Assembly: GCA_030695415.1 (NCBI GenBank)
Contig: JAUYQZ010000017.1
Span: 1-62,742, forward strand
Source of the DNA: Hylemonella sp.
GTDB lineage: Bacteria; Pseudomonadota; Gammaproteobacteria; Burkholderiales; Burkholderiaceae_C
DNA length: 62,742 bases
Direction of reading: 5' to 3'
In this document: piece by piece, positions 27,098-36,379 of the stretch
Layout: every line of letters begins with the position of its first letter
How positions within the stretch are numbered: position 1 is the stretch's first letter
The notes under the pieces: generated by a model
What the model saw: only the letters and a program-made list of their open reading frames with translations
What the model was told of the DNA's origin: nothing
Databases searched by the model: none
Made by a program: the position numbers and the translations under genes

Positions 27098-28078
27098 TCA
27101 ATCCCCGAACATCTTCTGCTTGAGCTCGCGACGCTGCTGGGCTTCCAGCGACAGCGTGGCGGTGGGGCGGGCCAGCAGGCGACTCACGCCGATGGGCTCG
27201 CCGGTCTCGTCGCAGTAGCCGTAGTCAACGGCATCGATGCGAGCGATCGACTGCTCGATCTTCTTGAGCAGCTTGCGCTCGCGGTCACGGGTACGCAGTT
27301 CCAGCGCGTGCTCTTCCTCGATGGTGGCGCGGTCGGCCGGGTCCGGCACGATGACGGTGTCCTCGCGCAGGTGCTCGGTGGTCTCGCCAGCGTTGTTCAG
27401 GATGTCCTGCTTGAGGCGCTGCAGGCGCACCCGGAAGGCGGCCAGCTGCTTGTCGTTCATGTACTCGCTGTCCGGCATGGCGACCAGCTCATCGTCGCTC
27501 AGGGTTTCACCCGGCTTGGTCTTCCAGTTGTTGACGAGCTTGGGGTCTTTTTTGACGGAGGAAGGCAGGGGGGGGGCGATCAGGGTCTGGGACATGGTGG
27601 GGGTGTAACTGGCCTTGACAGCGGTGGATGCCACCGACTGGGCCATGGAGGGAACGGTCAGCTGCGCGAGTCGGGCCGAGGCTTTCGCCGTACGGGCCGG
27701 GGACTCAGGCATGACGGGGGTCGACTTCGCCGGCAAAGGCGCAGGCGTCTTGGCCGGCGTCTTTGCCGCCGCCTTGACAGGGGCTTTGCCGGCCTTGGCG
27801 GCTGGCTTGGCAACTGCTTTCTTGGGGGCGGCCGCTTTCACGGCGACCTTTTTGGCCACCGGCTTGGCCGCCGTCTTCTTGGGGGCCGATTTGGCGGCCG
27901 CCTTCTTGGCGGGGGACTTGGACGCGGCGTTCTTGGCCGCCCCGGGCTTGGCGGTCTTCACCGACGGTTTGGCCTTGGCTGCCGGCTTGGCAGCAGCTTT
28001 CTTGGGGGCCGGCTTGACCGTGCCCACGACAGATTTGGCTTTGGAAGACACGGGAACCTTTCCTGGTTTGGCTTTCAC
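27098..28078 (-). CDS. dksA: DksA-family RNA polymerase-binding protein with a histone-H1-like tail
   Basis: A 326-residue protein, twice the length of E. coli DksA. The first ~170 residues are a Lys/Ala/Pro-rich tail with repeated KKAAAKPAAK-type units, like bacterial H1-type proteins. The DksA part follows: the coiled-coil region around ELRTRDRERKLLKKIEQSI, and the globular end GYCDETGEPIGVSRLLARPT ending in ATLSLEAQ. Of the four zinc-finger cysteines of E. coli DksA only the first remains (GYC). The start is a GTG at 28078 with CAGGAG 8 bases upstream. It should modulate rRNA and stress transcription with ppGpp. The basic tail probably binds nucleic acid (inference). Confidence 0.9.
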   Translation of the reverse strand: MKAKPGKVPVSSKAKSVVGTVKPAPKKAAAKPAAKAKPSVKTAKPGAAKNAASKSPAKKAAAKSAPKKTAAKPVAKKVAVKAAAPKKAVAKPAAKAGKAPVKAAAKTPAKTPAPLPAKSTPVMPESPARTAKASARLAQLTVPSMAQSVASTAVKASYTPTMSQTLIAPPLPSSVKKDPKLVNNWKTKPGETLSDDELVAMPDSEYMNDKQLAAFRVRLQRLKQDILNNAGETTEHLREDTVIVPDPADRATIEEEHALELRTRDRERKLLKKIEQSIARIDAVDYGYCDETGEPIGVSRLLARPTATLSLEAQQRRELKQKMFGD

Positions 28079-28260
28079 TTCTTGTCTCCTGGCAAGCTGG
28101 GCCTGCGCTAGTTTCTTCTGGCCTGCTGTTATACCCGCATTGCAGGCCCCGCTACGGCTTGCAGCGAAAATTTATGGCGAGCAAACGTCCCGTCATTCAC
28201 GGTCCGGACGCAGGGGTTGCGAAACCGAGACACTGCCCGGCGATCGGAACCCGTCGGGAT

Positions 28261-29304
28261 TCAGACCAGACTCTGTTCCAGGCCCTGCAGCAAGATGTCC
28301 TTGGGCAGGTCGATGCCGATGAAGACCATCTTGCTCAGGCGCTGCTCACCTTCGGCCCAGGGCTGACCCAGGTCGCTGCCCATGAGCTGGTGCACGCCCT
28401 GGAAGATCACCTTGCGCTCGGTGCCCTTCATGTACAGCACGCCCTTGTAGCGCAGCATGCGCGGGCCGTAGATGTTGATGATGGCGCCCAGGAAGTCCTC
28501 CAGCTTGGCCGGATCGAAGGCTCGCTCGGAGCGGAAGACGAAGCTTTTCACATCGTCGTCATGGTGATGGTGGTGGCCCTGGCCATGCTGGTGCGAAGGA
28601 TGGTCGCAATGCTCACCGTGCGCGTGGTCATGGTGCGCATGGTCATCTTCCTTCAGGAACTCCGGGTCGATCTCCAGCTTCGCGTTCAGGTTGAAGCCGC
28701 GCAAATCGAACACCTCGCTGAGCGCCACCTCGCCGAAGTGCACCGCCTTCTGCGGTGCGCGCGGGTTCATGTGCTTGAGGCGGTGCTGCAGCGCGGCCAG
28801 CTCGTCGGCCGAAACCAGGTCGGTCTTGCTGATGAAAATCTGGTCGGCAAAGCCCACCTGGCGGCGCGCTTCCTGCCGGTCGTTGAGCTGTTGGGCCGCA
28901 TGCTTGGCGTCCACCAGGGTGATGACCGAGTCCAGCAGGTAGCTCTCGGCGATCTCGTCGTCCATGAAGAAGGTCTGGGTCACCGGGCCGGGATCGGCCA
29001 GGCCCGTGGTCTCGATCACCACGCGCTCGAAGTCCAGTTCGCCCTTGCGCTTTCTGGCCGCCAGGTCCTGCAGGGTGGTACGCAGGTCCTCACGGATGGT
29101 GCAGCAGATGCAGCCATTGCTCATCTGGATGATCTGTTCGGTCGTGTCGGCGACCAGGATGTCCGTGTCGATGTTTTCTTCACCAAACTCGTTCTCGATC
29201 ACGGCGATCTTCTGGCCATGCGCTTCCTGCAGCACGCGCTTGAGCAGCGTGGTCTTGCCGGAACCTAAGAAACCGGTGAGGATGGTGGCGGGAATCAGGG
29301 ACAT
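28261..29304 (-). CDS. CobW/COG0523 metal-handling GTPase with His-rich loop
   Basis: A 347-residue G3E GTPase. Walker A is GFLGSGKTTLLKR. The family metal-site motif GCICC lies near residue 68, and the specificity motif ISKTD near 159. A histidine/aspartate-rich loop at about residues 220-250 (HHDHAHGEHC, then HGQGHHHHHDDD) should bind zinc. COG0523 proteins move zinc to client enzymes under zinc shortage. It is immediately upstream of dksA on the same strand, and dksA here encodes a protein lacking the zinc finger, which fits a zinc-economy theme. A Zur-type operator was not recognised upstream. Confidence 0.93.
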   Translation of the reverse strand: MSLIPATILTGFLGSGKTTLLKRVLQEAHGQKIAVIENEFGEENIDTDILVADTTEQIIQMSNGCICCTIREDLRTTLQDLAARKRKGELDFERVVIETTGLADPGPVTQTFFMDDEIAESYLLDSVITLVDAKHAAQQLNDRQEARRQVGFADQIFISKTDLVSADELAALQHRLKHMNPRAPQKAVHFGEVALSEVFDLRGFNLNAKLEIDPEFLKEDDHAHHDHAHGEHCDHPSHQHGQGHHHHHDDDVKSFVFRSERAFDPAKLEDFLGAIINIYGPRMLRYKGVLYMKGTERKVIFQGVHQLMGSDLGQPWAEGEQRLSKMVFIGIDLPKDILLQGLEQSLV

Positions 29305-29432
29305 GGGTGCAATCTCGGAAAGGACTGGCCGCCAACTTGCGTTCTTCGCGAGCGGGGCCCGGCATGAAAGCGGGGGAGGGGAGAGTTTAACGGCTTCGTC
29401 ACGTCGCCTCGGCGCTCGGGCCTGGCGCCGAC

Positions 29433-30617
29433 TCAGCCCTTGCGCATCACCACCAGTCCCTTGAGGTACTCGCCTTCGGGAAAGTTGATCGTCATGGGGT
29501 GGTCCGGTGCGCCGCCCATGCGCTCGTGGATGTAGCCGTCCACGCCGGCGTCCGCGCCGGCCGAGGCGACGATCTTATGGAACAGGTCGGCACTGATGCC
29601 GCCCGAACAGGAGTAGGTGAAAAGCACGCCACCGGGCTCCAGAATCTTGAGGGCCAGGCGGTTGATGTCCTTGTAGGCACGCGCGGCGCGTTCGGCGTGC
29701 GCCACCGTGGGCGCGAACTTCGGCGGGTCCAGCACGATGGCGTCAAAGGTGCGTCCCTCCTCCACAAACCGCCGCAGGCTGGCGTTGACATCGGCGTCGA
29801 GAAATTCAGTGCGCGACGCATCGAAGCCGTTGAGCGCGACATTGGCGCGCGCCTGCTCGATGGCCGGCCCGGAAGAGTCGATCGATGTGACATGGGCCGC
29901 GCCACCGGCCAGCGCCGCCACGCTGAAACCGCCGGTGTAGCAATAGCAGTTGAGCACGCGCTGGAACTTGAGCCGGGCCGCATAGTCGGCAAAACGCTTG
30001 CGGCTGTCACGCTGGTCCAGGTAGAAACCGGTCTTGTGACCCTGGGCAATGTCCAGTCCCAGGCGCCATTCGTGTTCGCGCAGCACCAGCCCGGTGGGGC
30101 CCTCGCCGCGCAGCCATCCGCTCACCTCCGGCAGTCCTTCGAGCCCGCGCGCGCTGGCGTCTGAGCGCTCGTACAGCCGGCCCAGGCCGGTTTCGGCCAG
30201 TAGCGCGTCGGCCAGCACGCCTTTCCAGCGCTCGGCCCCGGCACTCAGGAACTGGGCGACCAGGGTGTCGCCATAGCGGTCCACGATCAGGCCGGGCAGG
30301 CCGTCGGATTCGCCATGAATCAGGCGCAGGCCGTCACTGCGGATGTCGAACCGTGCGCGCGCGTGGATGGCCGCGCTCACCCGGCTTGCGAAAAAAGCGG
30401 CATCGATGCGCTGTTTTTCATCAAAACTCCAGACGCGGGCGCGGATTTTCGAGGACGGACTGAACGCCGCCCAGGCCAGAAACTCCCCCTGCGCGGACTC
30501 CACGCGCACCGTCTCGCCGCTGTCCCCGCCGCCCTTGGCCAGGGCCGATTCGAAGAGCCAGGGGTGGCGACGCAGCAGCGAGCGCTCCTTGCCCTCCTTG
30601 ATACGTATCATTTTCAT
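29433..30617 (-). CDS. rlmI: Class I SAM-dependent rRNA methyltransferase (RlmI/RlmK-like)
   Basis: A 394-residue methyltransferase. An N-terminal PUA domain (about residues 3-75; RIKEGKERSLLRRHPWLFES) is followed by a Rossmann methyltransferase domain with VLNCYCYTGGFSVAALAGGA, VTSIDSSGPAIEQARAN and the catalytic IVLDPPKFAP. This is the layout of RlmI, which makes m5C1962 in 23S rRNA. The cysteine expected of m5C enzymes is in TYSCSGGIS. Starts at 30617 and 30611 are both possible. It is transcribed divergently from a chemoreceptor gene. The exact rRNA site is by family inference. Confidence 0.9.
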   Translation of the reverse strand: MKMIRIKEGKERSLLRRHPWLFESALAKGGGDSGETVRVESAQGEFLAWAAFSPSSKIRARVWSFDEKQRIDAAFFASRVSAAIHARARFDIRSDGLRLIHGESDGLPGLIVDRYGDTLVAQFLSAGAERWKGVLADALLAETGLGRLYERSDASARGLEGLPEVSGWLRGEGPTGLVLREHEWRLGLDIAQGHKTGFYLDQRDSRKRFADYAARLKFQRVLNCYCYTGGFSVAALAGGAAHVTSIDSSGPAIEQARANVALNGFDASRTEFLDADVNASLRRFVEEGRTFDAIVLDPPKFAPTVAHAERAARAYKDINRLALKILEPGGVLFTYSCSGGISADLFHKIVASAGADAGVDGYIHERMGGAPDHPMTINFPEGEYLKGLVVMRKG

Positions 30618-30704
30618 GGGCTGAATTGTCGGGCTTTTCCGGGCTTTCCTCCGCCGCCAATCGGGTTAGAGTAGGGGAAAGGGTCATTGCCTGAGGAGGT
30701 AGGT

Positions 30705-32441
30705 ATGCGATTGAAGGACGTCAAGCTGGGAACCAAGCTCATGGGTGGCTTCATCCTGGTCCTGTTCCTGGCGGCCATCCAGTCCGGGCTGGCCCTCTTT
30801 GGTACGAATGCACTGAACGCGAATGCCAAGCAGATCTCCGATCAGCTGCTGCCCAGCGCCCTGCACACCGGCTTCCTGGGCACCCAGGCCAGCCGGCTGC
30901 GCGCGGCGCAGTTCCAGCACCTGCTGGTCCCCGGCGAGGACGAGCGCCGCGCCCTGGAAAAGCAGATGGATGGGCTGCGGGAGGCCGTCAACACCGAATC
31001 ACAGGGCTATGCCCGGATCATCTCGCCCGGCGAAGAGGCCTCCCGTTTCGACAAGTTCCAGGGCGAATGGAAGAAGTACCAGGCGCAGCAGACGGAGATT
31101 GTGGGTCTGGCGCGCCAGCGCCGCGACGAGGAAGCCATGGACATCCTCAAAGGTCCGGGGCTGCAGACCTTCGATGCGATGCTGGTTGAGTTGCGGGCGC
31201 TCGCCGAGCTGTCGCAGGACGGCTCCATTCTGGCGCGCGACACCAATGCCGCCCTGCAACGCAATGTGATGATCGGCAACCTGGGCGCCCTGCTCGTGAC
31301 CATCGTCCTGGGCCTGCTGATCGCTCGCACGCTGAGCCACGCCATCTCGGGTGGCGTGGGCTATGCCGCCAGCCTGGCCCGCAAGGTCGCCGAGGGCGAC
31401 CTGAGTTCACCCATCCATGCCAACACGCGGGACGAGATCGGCAACCTGCTGCACTCCCTGCACGATATGCAGGCTGCGCTGGCCCAGGTGGTCTCCCGCG
31501 TTCGCGAGGGCAGTGAGAGCGTCTCCACCGCCAGCGCCGAGATCGCCCAGGGCAACCACGATCTGTCGGGACGAACCGAAAGCCAGGCTAGCGCGCTCGA
31601 GCAGACTGCGGCCAGCATGGAGGAACTCTCCTCCACCGTGAAGCAGAACGCAGACAACGCCCGCCAGGCCAACCAGCTCGCGCAAAGCGCCAGCACCGTG
31701 GCCATCCAGGGCGGCGAGGTGGTGGCCCAGGTGGTGGACACCATGAAGGGCATCAACGACAGCGCGCGCAAGATCCACGACATCATCAGCGTGATCGACG
31801 GCATCGCCTTCCAGACCAACATCCTGGCCCTCAATGCCGCGGTGGAAGCCGCGCGGGCCGGCGAACAGGGGCGCGGTTTTGCGGTGGTGGCCTCCGAGGT
31901 GCGCTCGCTGGCCGGGCGCAGCGCCGAAGCGGCCAAGGAGATCAAGAACCTGATCACGGACAGCGTGCAGCGGGTCGAGCAGGGCACGGCCCAGGTCGAC
32001 CAGGCCGGCGCCACCATGAATGAGGTGGTGGCCGCGATCCGGCGCGTGACCGACATCATGGGCGAGATCAGCGCGGCCAGCAGCGAGCAAAGCGCCGGCG
32101 TGTCTCAGGTCGGCGAAGCCATCACCAGCATGGACCAGACCACGCAGCAGAACGCCGCCCTGGTGGAGCAGATGGCCGCCGCGGCCAGCAGTCTCAAGAG
32201 CCAGGCCCAGGACTTGGTGCAATCGGTGGCCGTGTTCAAGCTGGCGGGCGGCGCCGGGCCCGCAGGGACCCCACCGGCGCTGTCCAACCGAAAAGCGCCT
32301 GTGCGTGTGCCGACGGCCAAGCCCGCGCCCTACCCCGGGCAGGAGCGCCGTCTGGATGCTCCGAAAACCACCAAGGCTGCCGCACCGGCACGCCCTGTCG
32401 CCGCCGCCAAGAGCGCCGACAGCGACTGGGAAACCTTCTAG
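30705..32441 (+). CDS. Methyl-accepting chemotaxis protein
   Basis: A 578-residue transmembrane chemoreceptor. Membrane segments are about 10-30 and 188-208, enclosing a ~155-residue four-helix-bundle type sensor domain. A HAMP domain follows, then the cytoplasmic signalling hairpin with the conserved tip [20 protein letters not shown]. The extreme C-terminus is DWETF, the CheR/CheB-docking pentapeptide (NWETF in E. coli Tsr), so it can recruit the adaptation enzymes. An alanine/proline-rich tether links it to the body. The ATG at 30705 follows GAGGAGGT. No other chemotaxis genes are near, and the ligand is unknown. Confidence 0.95.
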   Translation: MRLKDVKLGTKLMGGFILVLFLAAIQSGLALFGTNALNANAKQISDQLLPSALHTGFLGTQASRLRAAQFQHLLVPGEDERRALEKQMDGLREAVNTESQGYARIISPGEEASRFDKFQGEWKKYQAQQTEIVGLARQRRDEEAMDILKGPGLQTFDAMLVELRALAELSQDGSILARDTNAALQRNVMIGNLGALLVTIVLGLLIARTLSHAISGGVGYAASLARKVAEGDLSSPIHANTRDEIGNLLHSLHDMQAALAQVVSRVREGSESVSTASAEIAQGNHDLSGRTESQASALEQTAASMEELSSTVKQNADNARQANQLAQSASTVAIQGGEVVAQVVDTMKGINDSARKIHDIISVIDGIAFQTNILALNAAVEAARAGEQGRGFAVVASEVRSLAGRSAEAAKEIKNLITDSVQRVEQGTAQVDQAGATMNEVVAAIRRVTDIMGEISAASSEQSAGVSQVGEAITSMDQTTQQNAALVEQMAAAASSLKSQAQDLVQSVAVFKLAGGAGPAGTPPALSNRKAPVRVPTAKPAPYPGQERRLDAPKTTKAAAPARPVAAAKSADSDWETF

Positions 32442-32457
32442 GGACCCTCGGCCCCGC

Positions 32458-33606
32458 TCACGCGCCCTCCCCGCGCTTGAGCGGGCTTGAGTCTTTGCCG
32501 GGCGCCTTGCTGCGCGCGCGCGGATGCGCCGCGTCGTAGGCGCGTGCCAGGTGCTGGAAATCGAGCCGCGTGTAGACCTGCGTGGTGCTGATGTTGGCGT
32601 GGCCCAGCAGCTCCTGTACCGCGCGCAAATCGCTGCTGGACTGCAGCACGTGGCTGGCGAACGAGTGGCGCAGCATGTGCGGATGCACGGGCGTCGCCAG
32701 TCCGGCCTGCAGGCTGCGGCGCTTCAGGCGCTGCCAGATCGACTGCGGGGTCAGCCGGGTGCCGTTGCGCCCGATGAACAAGGCGGGCTGCTCGGCCGCG
32801 ACGCCCGTGCTGGCGCGCAGCTGCAGCCATGACCTCAGAGCCGCCATGGCCGCCGAGCCCACCGGCACGCTGCGCCGCTTGCTGCCCTTGCCCAGCACGT
32901 GGGCCTCGCCGGCCTGCAAGTCGATCCAGCCGCGCGCTGCAGCACTGGCCCTCACGTCCAGCCCCGTCAGCTCGCTCACGCGCAGGCCGCTGCTGTAGAG
33001 CAACTCCACCATGGCAGCGTCGCGCGCCTCCAGCCAGGGATCGTTGTCTTCCGCGTGGAAGCCGGCCAGTTGCACGGCATCGTCAACACTCAAGGCCTTG
33101 GGCAGGGGCTTGGCCGCCTTGGGCGCACGCACATCCTGCACCGGGTTGCTGGCCACCAGGCTCTCGCGCCCGAGCCAGGCATAAAACCCGCGCCAACCGG
33201 AGAGGATGAGCGCGATGCCGCGCCCGCTGCGCCCGCCGCCGTGCATCTGCGCGATCCAGCGGCGCACGTGGGCGCTGTGCACCTGAAGCAGGGGTACCTG
33301 GGCCTGCATGGCAGCCTCGACGAGCTTGCGCAAATCCAGCGCATAAAGCTCCACGGTACGCTGCGCCAGACGCCTTTCCACCCGCACGTGCTCGAGATAG
33401 CGCTCAACCAAAGCCCCCTCGCTTGCCACTTCGTGTGCTGCGCTGGACATGTCGCCGCGAGACACAGCGACTCTTCCGCCTGTCCCAGCCTGCGCAGGCA
33501 GGCTCGGAGCCGCAGGCGTCAGCCCCATGGGGGTGTTCGCGCCTTGGGGCGGCCCGGCGGCGCTCAGCCCCTGATCGTCGCCAGCTGGCGCGGCGGGGAT
33601 CGTCAT
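32458..33606 (-). CDS. xerC: Tyrosine recombinase XerC with an N-terminal extension
   Basis: A 382-residue tyrosine recombinase for chromosome dimer resolution at dif with XerD. The catalytic set is intact: R in SSGLRVSEL, K in GKGSKRR, H-x-x-R in HPHMLRHSFASH, H in LGHANISTTQVY and its tyrosine. The core matches XerC from about residue 60 on. Residues 1-52 are extra and encoded by palindromic repeat DNA. The ATG at 33606 has GAGG 7 bases upstream and follows the DUF484 stop by 3 bases, so it is preferred. The ATG at 33450 would give a normal 330-residue XerC but lacks a ribosome site. dapF-DUF484-xerC is a classic operon. Confidence 0.93.
   Translation of the reverse strand: MTIPAAPAGDDQGLSAAGPPQGANTPMGLTPAAPSLPAQAGTGGRVAVSRGDMSSAAHEVASEGALVERYLEHVRVERRLAQRTVELYALDLRKLVEAAMQAQVPLLQVHSAHVRRWIAQMHGGGRSGRGIALILSGWRGFYAWLGRESLVASNPVQDVRAPKAAKPLPKALSVDDAVQLAGFHAEDNDPWLEARDAAMVELLYSSGLRVSELTGLDVRASAAARGWIDLQAGEAHVLGKGSKRRSVPVGSAAMAALRSWLQLRASTGVAAEQPALFIGRNGTRLTPQSIWQRLKRRSLQAGLATPVHPHMLRHSFASHVLQSSSDLRAVQELLGHANISTTQVYTRLDFQHLARAYDAAHPRARSKAPGKDSSPLKRGEGA
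33465..33590. repeat. Palindromic repeat DNA within the 5' end of xerC
   Basis: The segment holds the perfect palindromes GCCTGCGCAGGC (33488-33499) and CCCCATGGGG (33523-33532) and several CGG/CCG stretches, unlike the coding DNA around it. It is translated in frame as the first ~50 residues of XerC. It resembles intergenic repeats seen elsewhere in this window in style, but no long identical copy is present here. Confidence 0.4.
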
Positions 33607-33609
33607 GCC

Positions 33610-34308
33610 TTACCTCAGCGGCGTCAGGGCCGCGCTCGCCACTTCGGCGATGCGGGCCAGGAACTCCGTGCCCATGGTGCTCGTGTAGCGCTGGGCGTCA
33701 GGAGAGGCCAGCACCAGCATGCCGAAGGCCGTGCCGCTGTTGCCGGCGCCGCCCAGTGGACGGGCGCCGGAAGCAGCGTGCGACTCCAGCGCCCGCAGGG
33801 GCAGCAGGGCCAGTGACACGGCTTGCGAGGGATGGGCCAGCCAGGCGGTGGCCTCGAAACCCGAGTTGACGCCGCAAAAGGGCTCGCGCAGCGAGCTGGC
33901 CAGCAGGCGTGCGTCTTCGCTCACCCCTTGCGCGAAGGATGCGCCGGCGAAATCCGGGTTCACGTCCCAGACGCGGATGGCGACCTGAGGCACGGCAAAC
34001 TGCAGCTGGATCGACTCGGCAATCGCCTCGGGCAGGGCGTCCGCATCCTGCGTGAGGAACAGGTCGCGCGCCCAGCACAGCATGCGATCGGACAGCGCCA
34101 GGTTGTCGCTGCCGTGGCGAATCATCTCGATCAGGCGGCCTTCGAGCATCCGGATCTTCTCGCGCAGCATCTCGGCCTGGCGTTCCTGCAGGCTGACCGT
34201 ACGCCGGCTGTGCGGGCTGATCAGACGCACGGCGGCCAGCAGGTCGGCCTGACGCTCGAAGAACTCAGGGTTGCCATGCAGGTAATTGGCGATGTCTTGT
34301 TCGGTCAT
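33610..34308 (-). CDS. DUF484 family protein
   Basis: A 232-residue cytoplasmic protein. The opening MTEQDIANYLHGNPEFFERQ and the following VSLQERQAEMLREKIRMLEG match DUF484, a GAF-like family (YigA in E. coli) that sits between dapF and xerC in many proteobacteria, exactly as here. A coiled-coil helix lies at about residues 40-70, then a GAF-like alpha/beta domain. The ATG at 34308 is the family start; an in-frame upstream ATG at 34362 would overlap the end of dapF. Its molecular role is unknown. Confidence 0.88.
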   Translation of the reverse strand: MTEQDIANYLHGNPEFFERQADLLAAVRLISPHSRRTVSLQERQAEMLREKIRMLEGRLIEMIRHGSDNLALSDRMLCWARDLFLTQDADALPEAIAESIQLQFAVPQVAIRVWDVNPDFAGASFAQGVSEDARLLASSLREPFCGVNSGFEATAWLAHPSQAVSLALLPLRALESHAASGARPLGGAGNSGTAFGMLVLASPDAQRYTSTMGTEFLARIAEVASAALTPLR

Positions 34309-34345
34309 GGGTGTTTGGGGTCCGGGTGTTGAGCGTTGATCGGTT

Positions 34346-35206
34346 TCATAGGATGGGCACATCGACTTCGCCCTGGAACACGGTGGTGGCCGGGCCGGTC
34401 ATCAAGACCGGGCTGGTCTGGCCGGCCCACTCGATGGTGAGCGTGCCGCCGCGCGTCTGCACGTCCACGCGCGCATCGAGCAGACCCAGGCGGATGCCGG
34501 CCACCACCGCCGCGCAGGCGCCGGTGCCGCAGGCCAGGGTCTCGCCGGCGCCGCGCTCCCAGACGCGCAGCTTCACGTGCGTGCGGTCGAGCACCTGCAG
34601 AAAACCGGCGTTGACACGGCGCGGGAAGCGCGGGTGGTGTTCGATCAAAGGGCCTTGCGCCTGCACGGGCGCCGTGTCGACGTCGGCCACCAGCTGCACC
34701 GCATGCGGGTTGCCCATGGAGACCACAGCGACCGGCACGGTCGCACCATCGACCGGCAAGGGCCAGGTCACCCCCTCCCCATGGGTCAAGGGCGTGAGGC
34801 CGGCACCGTCAAAGGGGATGCGCGGCAACTCGAAGATGGGTGCGCCCATGTCCACAGTCACACGGCCGTCGTGGGTCAGACGCGGCTCGATCACGCCGCC
34901 CAGGGTCTGCACGCGGATCACATCCCTGGCCGTCAGCCCCTGCTCGCGCACGTACCGCGCGAAGCAGCGCGCGCCGTTGCCGCACTGCTCGACCTCGGCG
35001 CCGTCGGCGTTGTGGATCACGTATTCGAAATCAATGCCCGCCGCGGGAGCCGGGCGCACGGTGAGGATCTGGTCGGCGCCGACACCGAAGTGACGGTCGG
35101 CCAGCCAGCGGTACTGGGCGGTGGACAGGCCCAGGCGACCGCGGGTCTCGTCGAGCACGACAAAATCATTGCCCGCACCCTGCATCTTGGTAAAGCGGAT
35201 ACGCAT
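34346..35206 (-). CDS. dapF: Diaminopimelate epimerase
   Basis: A 286-residue cofactor-free racemase that interconverts LL- and meso-diaminopimelate for lysine and cell wall synthesis. It starts [20 protein letters not shown]. The two catalytic cysteines are in [14 protein letters not shown] and [14 protein letters not shown]. Length is normal for the family. It is the first gene of the dapF-DUF484-xerC unit, with the DUF484 start 37 bases downstream of its stop. It is divergent from a CMD-family gene, 82 bases away. Confidence 0.96.
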   Translation of the reverse strand: MRIRFTKMQGAGNDFVVLDETRGRLGLSTAQYRWLADRHFGVGADQILTVRPAPAAGIDFEYVIHNADGAEVEQCGNGARCFARYVREQGLTARDVIRVQTLGGVIEPRLTHDGRVTVDMGAPIFELPRIPFDGAGLTPLTHGEGVTWPLPVDGATVPVAVVSMGNPHAVQLVADVDTAPVQAQGPLIEHHPRFPRRVNAGFLQVLDRTHVKLRVWERGAGETLACGTGACAAVVAGIRLGLLDARVDVQTRGGTLTIEWAGQTSPVLMTGPATTVFQGEVDVPIL

Positions 35207-35288
35207 GGCCGCAAATTATCCGCCGTTTCAACGCGTATCCTTGAGGCTGTCCGCCTCAATTCACTTCCCCACTCACGAGAAAACAACG

Positions 35289-35834
35289 ATGCGACTGCCC
35301 GACTGGACCCCCGAACGCAAGCCCCAACCGCAAGATCTGGTGGACGCCATCCTCGCGCGCCGCGGTGGCACCCTGATCAACCTGGACCGCGCCCTGCTGT
35401 GGAGCGAGCCCCTGGCACGCGGCTGGAACACCTACCTCAAGGCCGTGCGCAGCGAGTTGCCCACCAGTCGCAAGCTGCGCGAACTGGGCATCTGCACCGT
35501 GGCCCTGCTCACCGGCGCCAAGTACGAGTACCACCACCACGCTCCGGATTTCCTGGGTGCTGGCGGCACCCAGGCGCAGCTGGATGCGCTCAACGCCTTC
35601 GTCAAGACCGATCCACGCGGCATCCCGCGTGATCCCTCCCTGAGTGAACTGGAAACGCTGGTGATCCGTTATGCCGCGCAGATGACGCTGGACGTGAAGG
35701 TGACCGACGAGGTCTTTGACGCCCTGCGCCAGCATTTCAACGAGACCCAGATCGTCGAGCTGACCAGCGCGATTGCCACCTACAACATGGTGGCGCGGTT
35801 CCTGGTGGCCTTGCAGGTCACACCGGAATCTTGA
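35289..35834 (+). CDS. Carboxymuconolactone decarboxylase (CMD)-family protein
   Basis: A 181-residue all-helical protein. ELPTSRKLRELGICTVALLT followed by GAKYEYHHHAPDF is the CMD family core. The CxxC pair of the AhpD alkylhydroperoxidase branch is absent; E-Y-H-H-H occupies its place, as in the carboxymuconolactone decarboxylase-like branch. The C-terminal half (TDEVFDALRQHFNETQIVEL) completes the helix bundle. No aromatic degradation genes are adjacent, so the substrate is open. The ATG at 35289 is the first in frame after the divergent dapF promoter region. Confidence 0.87.
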   Translation: MRLPDWTPERKPQPQDLVDAILARRGGTLINLDRALLWSEPLARGWNTYLKAVRSELPTSRKLRELGICTVALLTGAKYEYHHHAPDFLGAGGTQAQLDALNAFVKTDPRGIPRDPSLSELETLVIRYAAQMTLDVKVTDEVFDALRQHFNETQIVELTSAIATYNMVARFLVALQVTPES

Positions 35835-35887
35835 CCTTTTCCTCAGTTTTGTTTGCTCCGCAAGGCACTTCCTTTCCCCCACTCACT

Positions 35888-36314
35888 CCCCACTCACTCC
35901 CCCCGCCCTCTCCCGCCCCGCCGGGCGGAAGAGGGAGCCTCATTTGACCTCGTGCTCCGGCGACGGAATCACGGGCGAGGCTTTGCCACTGCGGCTTCAC
36001 GCGGAGATTTCAGGGCAATGGTCGTAGTTAATGGGGATCGACCGGTACGCCTTGGGCTCGTCGCTGGCACCCAGTAGCCAGCCGGAGCCGAGCCTGTGTC
36101 CACCGAGGTCTCTACGACCGTGGGCCGGAAATATTGCCGAGAAGAGAAAAGTGGCGACGTCTGCGTTGTAGAAGCTGAATCGGAGACCAGAAGCCAAATC
36201 CAGGCTCCCTCTTCCGCCCGGTGGGGCGGCTACGCAACGGCTTGCCGTTGCGCGCCCATGGCGGGCATCAGCCCGCACTCGCATTGCGAGTGCTAAGGGC
36301 GGGGGGAGTGAGTG
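35888..36314. repeat. Gene-free segment bounded by a long inverted repeat
   Basis: The 545 bases from 35835 to 36379 hold no convincing gene. Left arm 35888-35945 (CCCCACTCACTCCCCCCGCC, then CTCTCCCGCCCCGCCGGGCG to the GGGAGCCT end) is repeated inverted at the right end. The right arm (36195-36314) matches from AGGCTCCCTCTTCCGCCCGG to GGGCGGGGGGAGTGAGTGGG. About 68 bases (36230-36297) interrupt the right arm and contain three perfect hairpins. The interior has a 118-codon minus-strand frame (35997-36353) that mostly translates repeat. This looks like a small non-autonomous element. Confidence 0.6.
36234..36291. repeat. Cluster of three adjacent perfect hairpins
   Basis: GCAACGGC-TT-GCCGTTGC (36234-36251), GCGGGC-ATCA-GCCCGC (36261-36276) and ACTCGCA-T-TGCGAGT (36277-36291) lie back to back inside the right arm of the inverted repeat. 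They look like a separate insertion into that arm. Confidence 0.7.
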
Positions 36315-36379
36315 GGGAAGAGAAAGCCGTGGCGCCAGCCGCAGCACCGACAAACAAGACCACTAAAACGCGGACAACC

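Noticed and set aside
35997..36353. A 118-codon minus-strand frame in the gene-free segment
   Set aside because: About half of it translates the inverted-repeat arm and hairpins. There is no ribosome site and no recognisable domain.
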